A DNA stretch of 64,000 nt from Pseudobutyrivibrio sp. ACV-2 (GTDB lineage Bacteria > Bacillota > Clostridia > Lachnospirales > Lachnospiraceae): assembly GCF_900107545.1 (NCBI RefSeq), contig NZ_FNQZ01000009.1, positions 97,910 through 161,909 of the forward strand, in the 5' to 3' direction. Shown piece after piece: positions 49,864 through 59,081 of this stretch; within the stretch, counting starts at the first letter, position 1; every line of letters begins with the position of its first letter. A program made the translations under genes and the position numbers. The notes beneath the pieces are model-generated. The model saw only the letters and a program-made list of their open reading frames with translations. It searched no databases and was not told the DNA's origin.

Positions 49864-51634
49864 AATAGATACCTCCATCAGAGCCCATGTCGTCTAAAAC
49901 TGCATCGGCGCTGCCATCTAATCCTGCTTCCACAATCACGTCCCCTTCTTTAAGAGAATCGTCCTTTATTTCTGTATAGAATTCGTCTGAAATTCCTGTA
50001 GTAACATTTACATTTTCTGTAGTACCATCTGCATTTTGAACTACTACATATTTGTTTCCATCAAAGTCTGTCTGAATGTCAGATGATGGTACAACAGTTG
50101 CATTCTTTGCCTCTGCAGTGATAAATGTCATTTTGGCTGTCATTCCAAGTCTAAGATTTTCATTGGTGTTATCTAATGTTACATCCACTCTGTAGGTAGC
50201 ACGGCTTTTAGAAACTGATGCAGTTGTGGATGCGCCATCTGTAGTCTTTGAGCTGTTTTTTGTGGCGGTAGGTGATACAAATGAAACAGTGCCTTCTAGT
50301 ATCTCATCCCCTGTGGCATCTGTCTTTATCTGCACCTTCTGGCCTACTGATACCTGTGGAATCTGTGCTTCATCAATATCTGCTGTAGCTTTTAAACTTG
50401 TAACATTATCAATAACCACTGCATCTGTTCCAGAATATGTCTGCCCCTTTACGATGTTTACATTAGTGACAGTTCCATCCTGGCTTGCGTAAACTACTGC
50501 TTTAGACAATTCCTCTTTTGACTTTGAAATCTCCTGCTTTGCAGATAGTGTGCTTGACTTTGCTGAAAGCTCGCTTGTCTTTGCAGATTGATATTGGTTG
50601 ATAATGTTATTGTTGGCAGTGTTTTGAGTATTGTTTGCTGATGCTGTTGCAGAGTCCACTGCTCTTGCCGCTGTAGCTGCTCCATCCTTGGCAGTCTGTA
50701 AACTTTGCTCTGCAGACTGTCGTGAGCTTACTGCACTTTCGTAGGCTGTTTTCTTGCTTTCTCTATTTGCAATAGCATTAGACAAATCAGACTTGGCTTT
50801 TTCAAGCTCCGCCTTTTTGTTATTTAGGTTTTGTACCACTGCCTTGGCTTCTTCCGACTCTGAGTCCTGAACCTGTGCGCCAGCTGCTGCATCTACTTCC
50901 TTCTGCAAGCTATCTACTTTTGACTGTAGGGATGAAACTTCTGAACCAGCATTATCATAAGCTGATTTTGCTTCACTTTCTGCACGTCTGCTATTTTCAA
51001 GCTGTGTGTTGGCACTAGACTGATTTCTATCTGCAGCTGCTTTATCCTGCACTGCCTGATCTATTGATCTGTTTGCATCATTTACCTGAACGGCGCCACT
51101 TTGCTTTGCATCCTCTAAAGCCTTATCTGCATTCTGCTTAGCAATTGCATTTTGCTGATTTTGTAAATCAAGTGCCTGCTGCTGATATGAGAGAGTCTCC
51201 TGCATTGTTTTCATGTCAAGCTTGTAAAGTGGATCACCTTTTTTAACAACATCTCCTACCTTTACATACACTTCCTCAATAGGATAGCTGCCCGCAACTG
51301 TAGCAAACTGGCCACTCTCCTCTGCAGAAATGATTGTTCCTGTGGCAGATAAAGTTTTTTGAACATCCTGCTTTACTACAGATACTGTCGCCACTTCTTC
51401 CTCAGTTTCCTTGGCCTGAGCCATCATATAACGCACCCCAGACACTCCAGCAATTGCACTTATCAAAAGTGCTGCTGCAATCATAGCTGCAATAACTCTC
51501 TTATTAAATTTCTTTAAAAATCTTTCGTTTGACTCAGCTTCTTCATTGGCCAATTTTTCATCTATTTCATCATCAAAATACTCTTCTTCTTTTCCAAAAA
51601 TATTTATCTTTTCAAGTACTTCTTTTAATTTCAT
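49856..51634 (-). CDS. HlyD/MacA-like membrane fusion adaptor (592 aa)
   Basis: Cytoplasmic head of about 45 residues, one membrane helix (KRVIAAMIAAALLISAIAG), a lipoyl/barrel first half (VSVVKQDVQKTLSATGTI), then an unusually long Gln/Ala/Ser-rich coiled-coil hairpin (about residues 150-390), the second lipoyl half (YASQDGTVTNVNIVKGQTY) and beta-barrel, ending with MTAKMTFI. It links the MacB-like permease to the wall or exterior. GGAGG precedes the ATG. First gene of its operon, divergent from the two-component system, and likely its target. Confidence 0.88.
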   Translation of the reverse strand: MKLKEVLEKINIFGKEEEYFDDEIDEKLANEEAESNERFLKKFNKRVIAAMIAAALLISAIAGVSGVRYMMAQAKETEEEVATVSVVKQDVQKTLSATGTIISAEESGQFATVAGSYPIEEVYVKVGDVVKKGDPLYKLDMKTMQETLSYQQQALDLQNQQNAIAKQNADKALEDAKQSGAVQVNDANRSIDQAVQDKAAADRNQSSANTQLENSRRAESEAKSAYDNAGSEVSSLQSKVDSLQKEVDAAAGAQVQDSESEEAKAVVQNLNNKKAELEKAKSDLSNAIANRESKKTAYESAVSSRQSAEQSLQTAKDGAATAARAVDSATASANNTQNTANNNIINQYQSAKTSELSAKSSTLSAKQEISKSKEELSKAVVYASQDGTVTNVNIVKGQTYSGTDAVVIDNVTSLKATADIDEAQIPQVSVGQKVQIKTDATGDEILEGTVSFVSPTATKNSSKTTDGASTTASVSKSRATYRVDVTLDNTNENLRLGMTAKMTFITAEAKNATVVPSSDIQTDFDGNKYVVVQNADGTTENVNVTTGISDEFYTEIKDDSLKEGDVIVEAGLDGSADAVLDDMGSDGGIYFE

Positions 51635-51689
51635 TATTATTTCCTCCGTGAATTTCCCCTGCCACGATACCTATTATGCCAACCAACTC

Positions 51690-51731
51690 TTAAGAAACTC
51701 CTAAAGTAAATCTAAAGAAACCTTAAGAAAC
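51690..51731. promoter_or_regulatory. Tandem TTAAGAAAC response-regulator boxes
   Basis: The divergent spacer has TTAAGAAAC (51690), TAAAGTAAA (51702), TAAAGAAAC (51713) and TTAAGAAAC (51723), spaced 12, 11 and 10 bases. Direct repeats one helical turn apart are typical of OmpR/PhoB-type binding sites. They sit between the MacAB-like operon and the two-component genes. Confidence 0.65.
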
Positions 51732-51830
51732 TTTATTTTCATATTTTGTGAAAATATTTGTGTTACTATACAGTCATAATAATGAACTGATAATGGCCAG
51801 ATTGCCTTTCAAATAATAAAGAGGACATTT

Positions 51831-52541
51831 ATGGGAAATCAAAAGATACTTGTCGTAGACGACAATGAAGAAATTAGAAATATTTTGCATATCCTTCTTG
51901 AAAGCGAGGGCTACTCCATTATAGAAGCTCCCGACGGGGATACTGCCCTGACACTTGTTGATGACAGCATAGATTTAATCATTCTTGATATTATGATGCC
52001 AGGCATCTCCGGTCTTGATGTGTGTAAAAAAATAAGAGAAAACTACCAAATGCCTATCCTTTTTCTTACCGCAAAGGGCACCGATTCCGACAAATCATTT
52101 GGACTTCTTATAGGTGCAGATGATTATCTTACAAAACCTTTTTCACATAGCGAGCTTACAGCCAGAGTTAAATCAATGCTTCGCCGCTACTACGTATATA
52201 AAGGAAAAGACACCGCTACAAATGATAGCTATTTCATCCATGATGTGTTTAAAGTAGCAAAAGACAGAAATGAAGTCTTTATGACATCTTCCACCGGCGA
52301 GGATACACCTATAGATCTATCAGAACTAGAATATCAGATTTTAAAGCTTTTAATCGAAAGCCCGGGACGAGTTTTTCCTGCTCAGCTCATTTACGAATCC
52401 ATTTGGAACGAGCCATATTTTTACAGCTCAAACGCCACAATCATGGTTCATATCAGAAATCTTAGAACAAAAATCGAGGACGATCCTTCAAAGCCAACCC
52501 ACCTGCTTACCGTATGGGGAAAGGGATATAAATTACAATGA
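51831..52541 (+). CDS. OmpR/PhoB-family response regulator (236 aa)
   Basis: Receiver domain with the acidic pair DD at residues 10-11, phospho-acceptor Asp at residue 53 (ILDIMMPG), and the switch Thr and Lys in FLTAKG. C-terminal winged helix with ELEYQILKLLIESPGRVF and the recognition segment NATIMVHIRNLRTKIEDDP. Length is normal. AAAGAGGAC precedes the ATG. It overlaps the kinase gene by four bases (ATGA). Confidence 0.93.
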   Translation: MGNQKILVVDDNEEIRNILHILLESEGYSIIEAPDGDTALTLVDDSIDLIILDIMMPGISGLDVCKKIRENYQMPILFLTAKGTDSDKSFGLLIGADDYLTKPFSHSELTARVKSMLRRYYVYKGKDTATNDSYFIHDVFKVAKDRNEVFMTSSTGEDTPIDLSELEYQILKLLIESPGRVFPAQLIYESIWNEPYFYSSNATIMVHIRNLRTKIEDDPSKPTHLLTVWGKGYKLQ

Positions 52542-53905
52542 AAAAAATCAAAGCATTCTTTTCCAAATCCTTATACCTGGAGCTTTGGCTTTGTATTATA
52601 GAAGCCCTCGTTCTAGGTGTTCTTTTATATACCTTAGCGGATAAACTAAATTCCAGGGTGGTGGATTCCACCTGGGTAAAGTCCAACTATGTACCCACCC
52701 GGACAGAGCAATATATTAACGAATTGCAAGCCTATATAAATGAAAATAATCTCTCATCCTCTGACCAGCTTGAGATATTTTATTGGTATAAAAGACACCC
52801 ACTATTTTACTTTTACATAGAAAAAGACGGCAAAATCATCTACAACTACTATGCGGATTACACCGCTGATGACGCTGCCACAATAAAAGAATACGACAAA
52901 GAATTAGAAGAAAATTCCTATCTGGACTACCTCTATACATTTACCTATACCATATCTCTTGCAGATGGAGAATGCACCCTTAGAGGCTTTGAGGATTTTC
53001 AGTATGAACTGTATAACATCCTTCAAAACACCAGCTTTTTCCTTTGTGCCGCCCTGGTAATCTTTATAATCACCATTCGTGTTCGCAAGAAAATTCATTA
53101 TATCAATGATGTCACTTCCGGCATAAATATATTGGAAGCCGGTGACCTGAATTACAACATTCCTGTAAAAGGGAATGATGAGATTACCCACGTGGCAGAA
53201 AGCTTAAATTCTATGCGCATTGCTTTATCACAGCAGATGGAAAATGAAAAGAAGGCTCTTCAGGCCAACAATAGTCTGGTCACCGCACTATCCCACGATT
53301 TACGCACACCACTGACCACACAAATGGGATACCTTGAAATCCTAAAGGAACACAGATACAAGTCATCAGAGGAAATGGATAAATATTTGAATACTGCCCT
53401 TGATACCTGCCATCAGATTAAGGAAATGTCTGATAGGCTATTTGAATATTTTCTGGCCTTTGATCCAAATCCAAAGAGGTCTGAAGATGCTTTGGAGGAA
53501 CTTGGAGGTATGGACTTTTTCATGCAGATCATTTCCGAATTCACTCCTCCACTTACCGACCAGGGCTTCAAATTCGATTATAATATGCCATCTTCCGACT
53601 TCCTGATAAATGTAAACGTGGATGACATCTTAAGGATTTTCAATAACGTATTTACGAATATTGATAAGTACGCTGATGAAACCTATCCTGTCGAAATCGG
53701 TTTTGATGCTAATGATGATTATGCCCTTGTCTCATTTACGAATAAAATCCGTACTACCCCACGAAAAAATGAGAGTGCTAAAATTGGCCTTATAAGCATA
53801 TCAAGTCTCATGAAACGACAAGGTGGTTCAAGCAAAACCTACATCACAGATGACACATTTACAGTTGAATTAATTTTTCCTGCCAAACCAACTCCATCCC
53901 TGTGA
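52538..53905 (+). CDS. Sensor histidine kinase (455 aa)
   Basis: Membrane sensor kinase: helix near 13-30 (LWLCIIEALVLGVLLYTLA), an extracellular domain to about 165, a second helix (FFLCAALVIFIITIRV), a HAMP-like segment, then the H-box ALSHDLRTPLTTQMGYLEIL near residue 250. N-box IFNNVFTNIDKYADE is present, but the DxGxG G1 box is not visible; the stretch ends in NESAKIGLISISSLMKRQGG. Such kinases are common in Lachnospiraceae and usually still work. Cognate of the regulator. Confidence 0.88.
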   Translation: MKKIKAFFSKSLYLELWLCIIEALVLGVLLYTLADKLNSRVVDSTWVKSNYVPTRTEQYINELQAYINENNLSSSDQLEIFYWYKRHPLFYFYIEKDGKIIYNYYADYTADDAATIKEYDKELEENSYLDYLYTFTYTISLADGECTLRGFEDFQYELYNILQNTSFFLCAALVIFIITIRVRKKIHYINDVTSGINILEAGDLNYNIPVKGNDEITHVAESLNSMRIALSQQMENEKKALQANNSLVTALSHDLRTPLTTQMGYLEILKEHRYKSSEEMDKYLNTALDTCHQIKEMSDRLFEYFLAFDPNPKRSEDALEELGGMDFFMQIISEFTPPLTDQGFKFDYNMPSSDFLINVNVDDILRIFNNVFTNIDKYADETYPVEIGFDANDDYALVSFTNKIRTTPRKNESAKIGLISISSLMKRQGGSSKTYITDDTFTVELIFPAKPTPSL

Positions 53906-53968
53906 TATTTATGTGATAAGTCCTCTGATAATATCTTCTCATAAACAGGCGGAGATAGGAGGCCAATT

Positions 53969-55048
53969 ATGAAAAGGAAGGTATTATTTGTTTTAATTCT
54001 TACTATGTCATTCATTTCAGCCTGTGGAGCAAATCCTGTTGCTTCTCAGGCTGAATTTGATATTGAAGAAAATACCACTCATGAAACCAGTGCAGTTAAC
54101 GGCATTGAAGTTGCAAGTGGACTATTTAAAATCACATTGCCTGAAGAGTGTCGGGATAGCTACGCCGCATCTGTAGATGCCAATTCAATTACAATTTACC
54201 ACAAGCAGTCAAAATACGATGGCTATGGTGGAATGGCATTCACAATATCCGCATTTAATCCCCCTTCATCATTTGAAGGGAATGGCTATGAGAAGGTGGG
54301 CGAGCTCACAGATGCAGAGGGAAATCTATACACAATCACCCTTGGCTACCCTACAGAGATTCAATGTAACCCAGACGAAGACGTTCCTGCCAACTATAAG
54401 ACACTGACTAATCTAGGCGAAAAATGCGTTGAAACTCTTGAAGGGATAAATGGTGCCACCTATACATACCAAGCTGGTACAAAGGGTGATGACTTATATG
54501 GTGAAATTATAGAAAAATATAAGACTGCTGCAAAAGAAGGCTGGAGCACCGCCAAATATGAAGAAAACAATATGAGTCCGGAATTTGCCAATATCGTAAA
54601 TACGGATGGGATTGATGGCATAGGAATTGCATACTATGACATTACAAAAAATGGAGTTGATGAATGTTTTGTGGGTCCTATGAATAGTAGTTCAAATGGT
54701 GCAGCTTACGATATATACAAAATAGTTGATGGTACACCAACACTTATTGTATCAGGTGGTCCTGATGACAGTTTTTACGCTTGGAGTGCTCTATTAATAA
54801 ATGAATATTCATCAGGTGAAGATGAATACGGAAAGTACATCTACATCATCAATGATACAACACCTGACTTAACTATGCAGTATGCCCTAAAACATGACGG
54901 CTATGAGAACAGTGCGAATCCTTGGTTCATATCCTATGATGAGGATGAAGGTTGGGAAAACATTTCAAAAGAGGATTACAACAAACGAGACTATGCTCCA
55001 GAACAATATGAAAAGCTAAATTTCATCCCTCTATCAAAAATCAAATAA
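53969..55048 (+). CDS. Lipoprotein of unknown function (359 aa)
   Basis: Lipobox ISACG places the Cys at about residue 19, followed by an acidic spacer. The N-terminal half (ASGLFKITLPEECRDSY... ITIYHKQSKYDGYGGMAF) is beta-rich and resembles small exported proteins that follow two-component genes in clostridia. The middle contains DITKNGVDECFVGPMNSSS, a Ca-binding-like turn also seen in FG-GAP-like proteins. GGAGG precedes the ATG. It follows the kinase gene by 63 bases and may be in the same operon. Confidence 0.65.
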   Translation: MKRKVLFVLILTMSFISACGANPVASQAEFDIEENTTHETSAVNGIEVASGLFKITLPEECRDSYAASVDANSITIYHKQSKYDGYGGMAFTISAFNPPSSFEGNGYEKVGELTDAEGNLYTITLGYPTEIQCNPDEDVPANYKTLTNLGEKCVETLEGINGATYTYQAGTKGDDLYGEIIEKYKTAAKEGWSTAKYEENNMSPEFANIVNTDGIDGIGIAYYDITKNGVDECFVGPMNSSSNGAAYDIYKIVDGTPTLIVSGGPDDSFYAWSALLINEYSSGEDEYGKYIYIINDTTPDLTMQYALKHDGYENSANPWFISYDEDEGWENISKEDYNKRDYAPEQYEKLNFIPLSKIK

Positions 55049-55064
55049 CCTACGCGACACTTTA

Positions 55065-55100
55065 AAAGGAGCATCACCTCACATGAGGCAATGCTCCTTT
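55065..55100. terminator. Bidirectional terminator between convergent genes
   Basis: AAAGGAGCAT pairs with ATGCTCCTTT, with an inner CCTC/GAGG stem. T-rich runs follow on both strands (TTTATTTT on plus, TTTT on minus). Confidence 0.85.
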
Positions 55101-55105
55101 AGCTT

Positions 55106-56194
55106 TTATTTTCTGGTTACACCAGCACCATAGATTGTAGTCCAGTCATTCTTCATTGAAATTGGAACCCATCCATTTTCATCACATTTTTTATACATCT
55201 TCTCAGCTGCTGTAAGCTTTCCATTTTCTCTAACTGTATCGTCACAGCAGAGCATAAATGCCATGCTCTTATACTTGTTATGGCTTACCACATATTCAGC
55301 CATGCTGTAATCGCCTGAGCTGTTTCCAAATGAAAGAACGGGCTGCTGTCCGATTTCCTGTGCTATAACAGATACCTTATTCATTTTTAGATTCTTAATG
55401 ATAAAGTCTCCACCTAAAACAAGTGAATCGTCTGCCTTCATCTGATATACAAGTCCATCTTCACCATTTTGACTACTTGCAACTATCGTCTCATCTGAAC
55501 CTATAATCTGGCGAGCCGGTACAGGAAGTGCGCCATCTACTAGGCCTCTTAATATAAGTCTGTCTGTTCCTGAAACCACATACACTGTGAAATCATTTTT
55601 CTGCAGATAGTTAATAATCTGAATCATAGGCTGATAGAAAGCCTCCCCCTTTGTCATGCCGTTGTAGCCATTCATTGGGGTATTCTTAAAATTCTTGACA
55701 TACTGTGTAAATTCATCGACGGTCATTCCTGAAAATGATGATGCTATTGCCTGGCCATGCTCATTGCTAAGCTCCTCTGGATAGGTGCCTGTCTCTGCAA
55801 ACTGTAATACTTTTGCTGCAACTGCCTTTTCAAAATCTGTTGCCTTGTCCTTGTATGTAGGATCACCAAAAACTCTATACACTAAAAGCTCATGATCAAA
55901 ATATACAGGGTCTGTCTCGCAGCAAAGAGTTCCATCCAAATCGAATACTGCAATTCTATCCTCCACTGGGATATAATTTGCACTTTTCTTACTGGTGATA
56001 TCCTTCATATAGCTTGTAAGCTCCACCTTTGCAGGCGCCTCTTGGGTCCAGTAGGATAATGGATCACTGCCTTTAGCGTTTGCTACTATGGCATCACCCG
56101 TCACTCCTGATAACACCATCACGCACAGGAACGCCACCAAAACACCTTTCAATTTTCTTAACTCTTTTCTGTTAACCATTTTCAAATTGTTCAT
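55106..56194 (-). CDS. Secreted HAD-family phosphatase (362 aa)
   Basis: Haloacid dehalogenase hydrolase with a signal peptide (LKGVLVAFLCVMVLSGVTG). Motif I is AVFDLDGTLCCET near residue 85, motif II VVSGTDRL near 210, and motif IV FGNSSGDYSM near 305. It resembles the exported acid-phosphatase-like HAD proteins of gut bacteria; the substrate is unknown. CGAGGAGG precedes the ATG. Monocistronic. Confidence 0.85.
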   Translation of the reverse strand: MNNLKMVNRKELRKLKGVLVAFLCVMVLSGVTGDAIVANAKGSDPLSYWTQEAPAKVELTSYMKDITSKKSANYIPVEDRIAVFDLDGTLCCETDPVYFDHELLVYRVFGDPTYKDKATDFEKAVAAKVLQFAETGTYPEELSNEHGQAIASSFSGMTVDEFTQYVKNFKNTPMNGYNGMTKGEAFYQPMIQIINYLQKNDFTVYVVSGTDRLILRGLVDGALPVPARQIIGSDETIVASSQNGEDGLVYQMKADDSLVLGGDFIIKNLKMNKVSVIAQEIGQQPVLSFGNSSGDYSMAEYVVSHNKYKSMAFMLCCDDTVRENGKLTAAEKMYKKCDENGWVPISMKNDWTTIYGAGVTRK

Positions 56195-56389
56195 ATCAAT
56201 TCCTCCTCGTGGAGGATATTGTATCTAATAAATGTCAACAAATTGTGTTTTCTGATGCTTATTACTAAAATGTGGAAAATTTATTATTTCTTATACTTCT
56301 TCACCCCACTGTGACTGTTTTGTGACACTCACAGTATTATTATTGTTCCATAAGGTGATACAAAATAACAAAAAGGAAGGCGATTAATC

Positions 56390-56824
56390 ATGAAAAAAAG
56401 AATAGTAAAAATAACTGGTATGGCTCTTACACTTATGGTTCTGTTCACGGGAGCACTCGCTCCTAATAAAGCATATGCGGCAGACGAATCTGCAAAATAT
56501 CTAAAAGGAGCTAAACTCGAAATTGGTCTCGATGGCACAAATGATGCCGGTGCAGAAGTCATCATCGGTATGTATAGCAACAAGAAAGGCGACAAAATCC
56601 TTTACATCAACGATGGTAAAAATCATGCCTACACCAGCTATACTACCCAAAGCGGTTACTCTGCGGATGTTGGTAATTATCAGGATATCTATGTCAATGA
56701 TGCTCCAATTTACAGATATTGTGTAATAAACAAGGTTCCTTATATCATCACAGATACTGCGGATATGTTTACCTGCCAGTATATGGACGCATATGAAATG
56801 TCACAGATTATGAGCTATGACTAA
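56390..56824 (+). CDS. Small secreted protein of unknown function (144 aa)
   Basis: Signal peptide (VKITGMALTLMVLFTGALA, ending AYAAD), then about 110 residues with a beta-rich pattern (KLEIGLDGTNDAGAEVIIGM, ILYINDGKNHAYTSYT, YCVINKVPYIITDTADMF). Two cysteines are near the end. I do not recognise the family. AAGGAAGG precedes the ATG. It is expressed alone with a terminator, divergent from the HAD gene. Confidence 0.75.
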   Translation: MKKRIVKITGMALTLMVLFTGALAPNKAYAADESAKYLKGAKLEIGLDGTNDAGAEVIIGMYSNKKGDKILYINDGKNHAYTSYTTQSGYSADVGNYQDIYVNDAPIYRYCVINKVPYIITDTADMFTCQYMDAYEMSQIMSYD

Positions 56825-56843
56825 AAGCTAACAACGAACGTTA

Positions 56844-56882
56844 AAAAGCTGCAAGCCCTCTATTTAGAGCTTACAGCTTTTT
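56844..56882 (+). terminator. Terminator of the small secreted protein gene
   Basis: AAAAGCTG...GAGCTTACAGCTTTT hairpin followed by TTTTTATTT. It lies between convergent genes. Confidence 0.75.
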
Positions 56883-56886
56883 TTAT

Positions 56887-58002
56887 TTATTTCCAAACCT
56901 CGTCAGCTATTTCTTTCACAAGCGCAAGCTTTGCCCATTGTTCTTCTTCAGTTAGCTTGTTACCAATTTCGCAGGATGCAAATCCACATTGTGGACTGAG
57001 GCACAGTCTTTCAAGAGGAACATATTTTGCTGCTTCGTATATACGTTTTTTTATCGTTTCTTTATCTTCAAGCTTTGGTGATTTTGTGGTTATAAGTCCA
57101 AGCACTACAGTTTTATCTGAGGATATTTTTTCAAGAGGCTTAAATCCACCTGATCTATCGTCATCATATTCTAAAAATAACGCATTTACGTTTTCTTTTG
57201 CAAAAACATAATCTGCTACAGAATCATATGCACCGCTGTTAAAAAATGTCGAGTGATAATTGCCCCTACAAATGTGGGATGTGATTACCATATCCTCTGG
57301 CTTATTTTGTAATGCCAGATTGTTTACATTAAGTAGCTGTTGCTTTATATCCTCTAAATCGATTCCAAGGGATTTATATCTAAGTTTCGCTGCATCCCCT
57401 ACAATAGCGCCCCATGTACAATCATCTAGCTGTAAATTACGACATCCTGCTTCATAAAACTGTTTTATGATATCCTGATAAGCAAGCCCAATATCCTGAA
57501 TAAGTTCTTCATTTGTTGGATAGAACTTTCTAGTGGTTTCATAATTGTCCGGTACAATCATCTGCTGAAATGTCTGGGCAGGTGCTGGGATTGTATATTT
57601 TGCAATAGTATCCTCATCCTCAAACTGCTTTAAAAACTTGAAGTACTCTACAAATGGATGAGGCTTCGCCTTTATTTTTCCTACGAGATAGGTGTCATCC
57701 AAAAGAGCCAGCTCTGCATCAAATTTCACTCCCCTTCCGTTGTTCTCGTGAGCAACTCCATCAAGCCCCCACATAAAATCTAAATGCCAAAAGCTACGTC
57801 TAAACTCCCCGTCTGTAATAATATGAAAACCAAGCTCCTTCTGCTTTGCCACAATCTTTTTTATTTCATCCTCTACAACCTGGTTATACTGGGTCTCTGT
57901 TATTTCTCCCTCTGTAAAAAGTGCCTTTGCTTTTTTCAAAGCCTCTGGTCTCAAAAAGCTTCCTACAAAATCATATCTTCCTGGTATTCTCAATTCACTC
58001 AT
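56887..58002 (-). CDS. MetE-like methionine synthase, YxjG/YxjH type (371 aa)
   Basis: Single-domain cobalamin-independent methionine synthase-like enzyme (the C-terminal MetE barrel only), probably transferring a methyl group to a thiol such as homocysteine. RYDFVGSFLRPEAL opens it; then ITDGEFRRSFWHLDF, LQLDDCTWGA, and the zinc-site residues in ITSHICRGNYHS and LSPQCGFASCEIGN. About 370 residues is normal for YxjG/YxjH. The LysR gene at 58152 is divergent and 149 bases away and probably regulates it. Confidence 0.88.
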   Translation of the reverse strand: MSELRIPGRYDFVGSFLRPEALKKAKALFTEGEITETQYNQVVEDEIKKIVAKQKELGFHIITDGEFRRSFWHLDFMWGLDGVAHENNGRGVKFDAELALLDDTYLVGKIKAKPHPFVEYFKFLKQFEDEDTIAKYTIPAPAQTFQQMIVPDNYETTRKFYPTNEELIQDIGLAYQDIIKQFYEAGCRNLQLDDCTWGAIVGDAAKLRYKSLGIDLEDIKQQLLNVNNLALQNKPEDMVITSHICRGNYHSTFFNSGAYDSVADYVFAKENVNALFLEYDDDRSGGFKPLEKISSDKTVVLGLITTKSPKLEDKETIKKRIYEAAKYVPLERLCLSPQCGFASCEIGNKLTEEEQWAKLALVKEIADEVWK

Positions 58003-58151
58003 ATCTTCGCTCCTCGCTTCGTTTTAATATGAGAGAATTATATGCCTACTAACTTTATAGGTAAAATATATAAATCTTTAGTTTTGCCATAGATTTTATT
58101 TATGGTATTACTTATTATATAGTTATTATTTATAGTAAGAGGGATAATTTC

Positions 58152-59057
58152 ATGACCTTAAAACAATTGAAATATATAATTACCGTAGCAGAAATCGGCA
58201 ATATTACAGAAGCTGCCAAACAGCTTTTTATTTCACAGCCCAGCCTGACTTCAGCTATCAAGGAATTAGAAAATGAATACGGAATTACGATATTTAATAG
58301 ATCAAATAAGGGAATTGAAATAACCACTGCCGGCGATGAATTTCTAGGATACGCCAGACAGCTTTTAGAGCAGGCCAACCTCATTGAGGAAAGATACACA
58401 GGCAAAGACCATGGCAAACAGCGTTTTTGTGTTTCTGCCCAACACTATTCCTTTGCGGTTGAAGCCTTTGTTGAATTGTTAAGAGAAGCAGGTGGAGTTA
58501 AATACGAATTTCACATGAGAGAAACCCAGACCTACGACATTATTGATGATGTGGCACACCGAAGAAGTGAAATAGGAGTTCTGTACCTAAACAAATTTAA
58601 TGAAACTATCATCAGAAAAACCCTTAGGGATAATGGGCTTAATTTCACCACCCTGTTTATTGCCAAGCCTCATGTTTTCATCGGAAAAAACAGCCCATTG
58701 GCTAAGAAAAATAAAATCACCTTAGCAGACTTAGCGCCTTTTCCTCGTCTATCCTACGAGCAGGGAACACATAATTCATTCTATTTTGCCGAGGAAATCT
58801 TGAGCACCATGGATTGTGACAAGGAAATAATTGTTAGAGACCGTGCCACCCTTTTCAACCTACTTGTTGGCCTTAATGGCTACACCATCTGTAGCGGTAT
58901 TATCAGCGAAGAACTAAACGGCCCCCACATAATCGCAAAGCCTCTAGCCATTGATGACTACATGGAGATTGGGTACATTCTGCCTTCAGGCATCCCTCAA
59001 TCACCATTAACTCAAAAGTACATTACATTCCTTAAAGAGGCGTCTAGGACTACCTGA
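58152..59057 (+). CDS. LysR family transcriptional regulator (301 aa)
   Basis: N-terminal winged helix (MTLKQLKYIITVAEIGNITE... FISQPSLTSAIKELENEYGI) and a C-terminal substrate-binding fold with NSPLAKKNKITLADLAPFPR. Length is normal. It is divergent from the MetE-like gene, the classical arrangement in which a LysR regulator activates its neighbour. By comparison with MetR/CmbR, a sulphur-metabolite inducer is possible, but the inducer cannot be read from sequence. Confidence 0.92.
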   Translation: MTLKQLKYIITVAEIGNITEAAKQLFISQPSLTSAIKELENEYGITIFNRSNKGIEITTAGDEFLGYARQLLEQANLIEERYTGKDHGKQRFCVSAQHYSFAVEAFVELLREAGGVKYEFHMRETQTYDIIDDVAHRRSEIGVLYLNKFNETIIRKTLRDNGLNFTTLFIAKPHVFIGKNSPLAKKNKITLADLAPFPRLSYEQGTHNSFYFAEEILSTMDCDKEIIVRDRATLFNLLVGLNGYTICSGIISEELNGPHIIAKPLAIDDYMEIGYILPSGIPQSPLTQKYITFLKEASRTT

Positions 59058-59081
59058 CCATATATTCCAGTGGCTTCCTTT

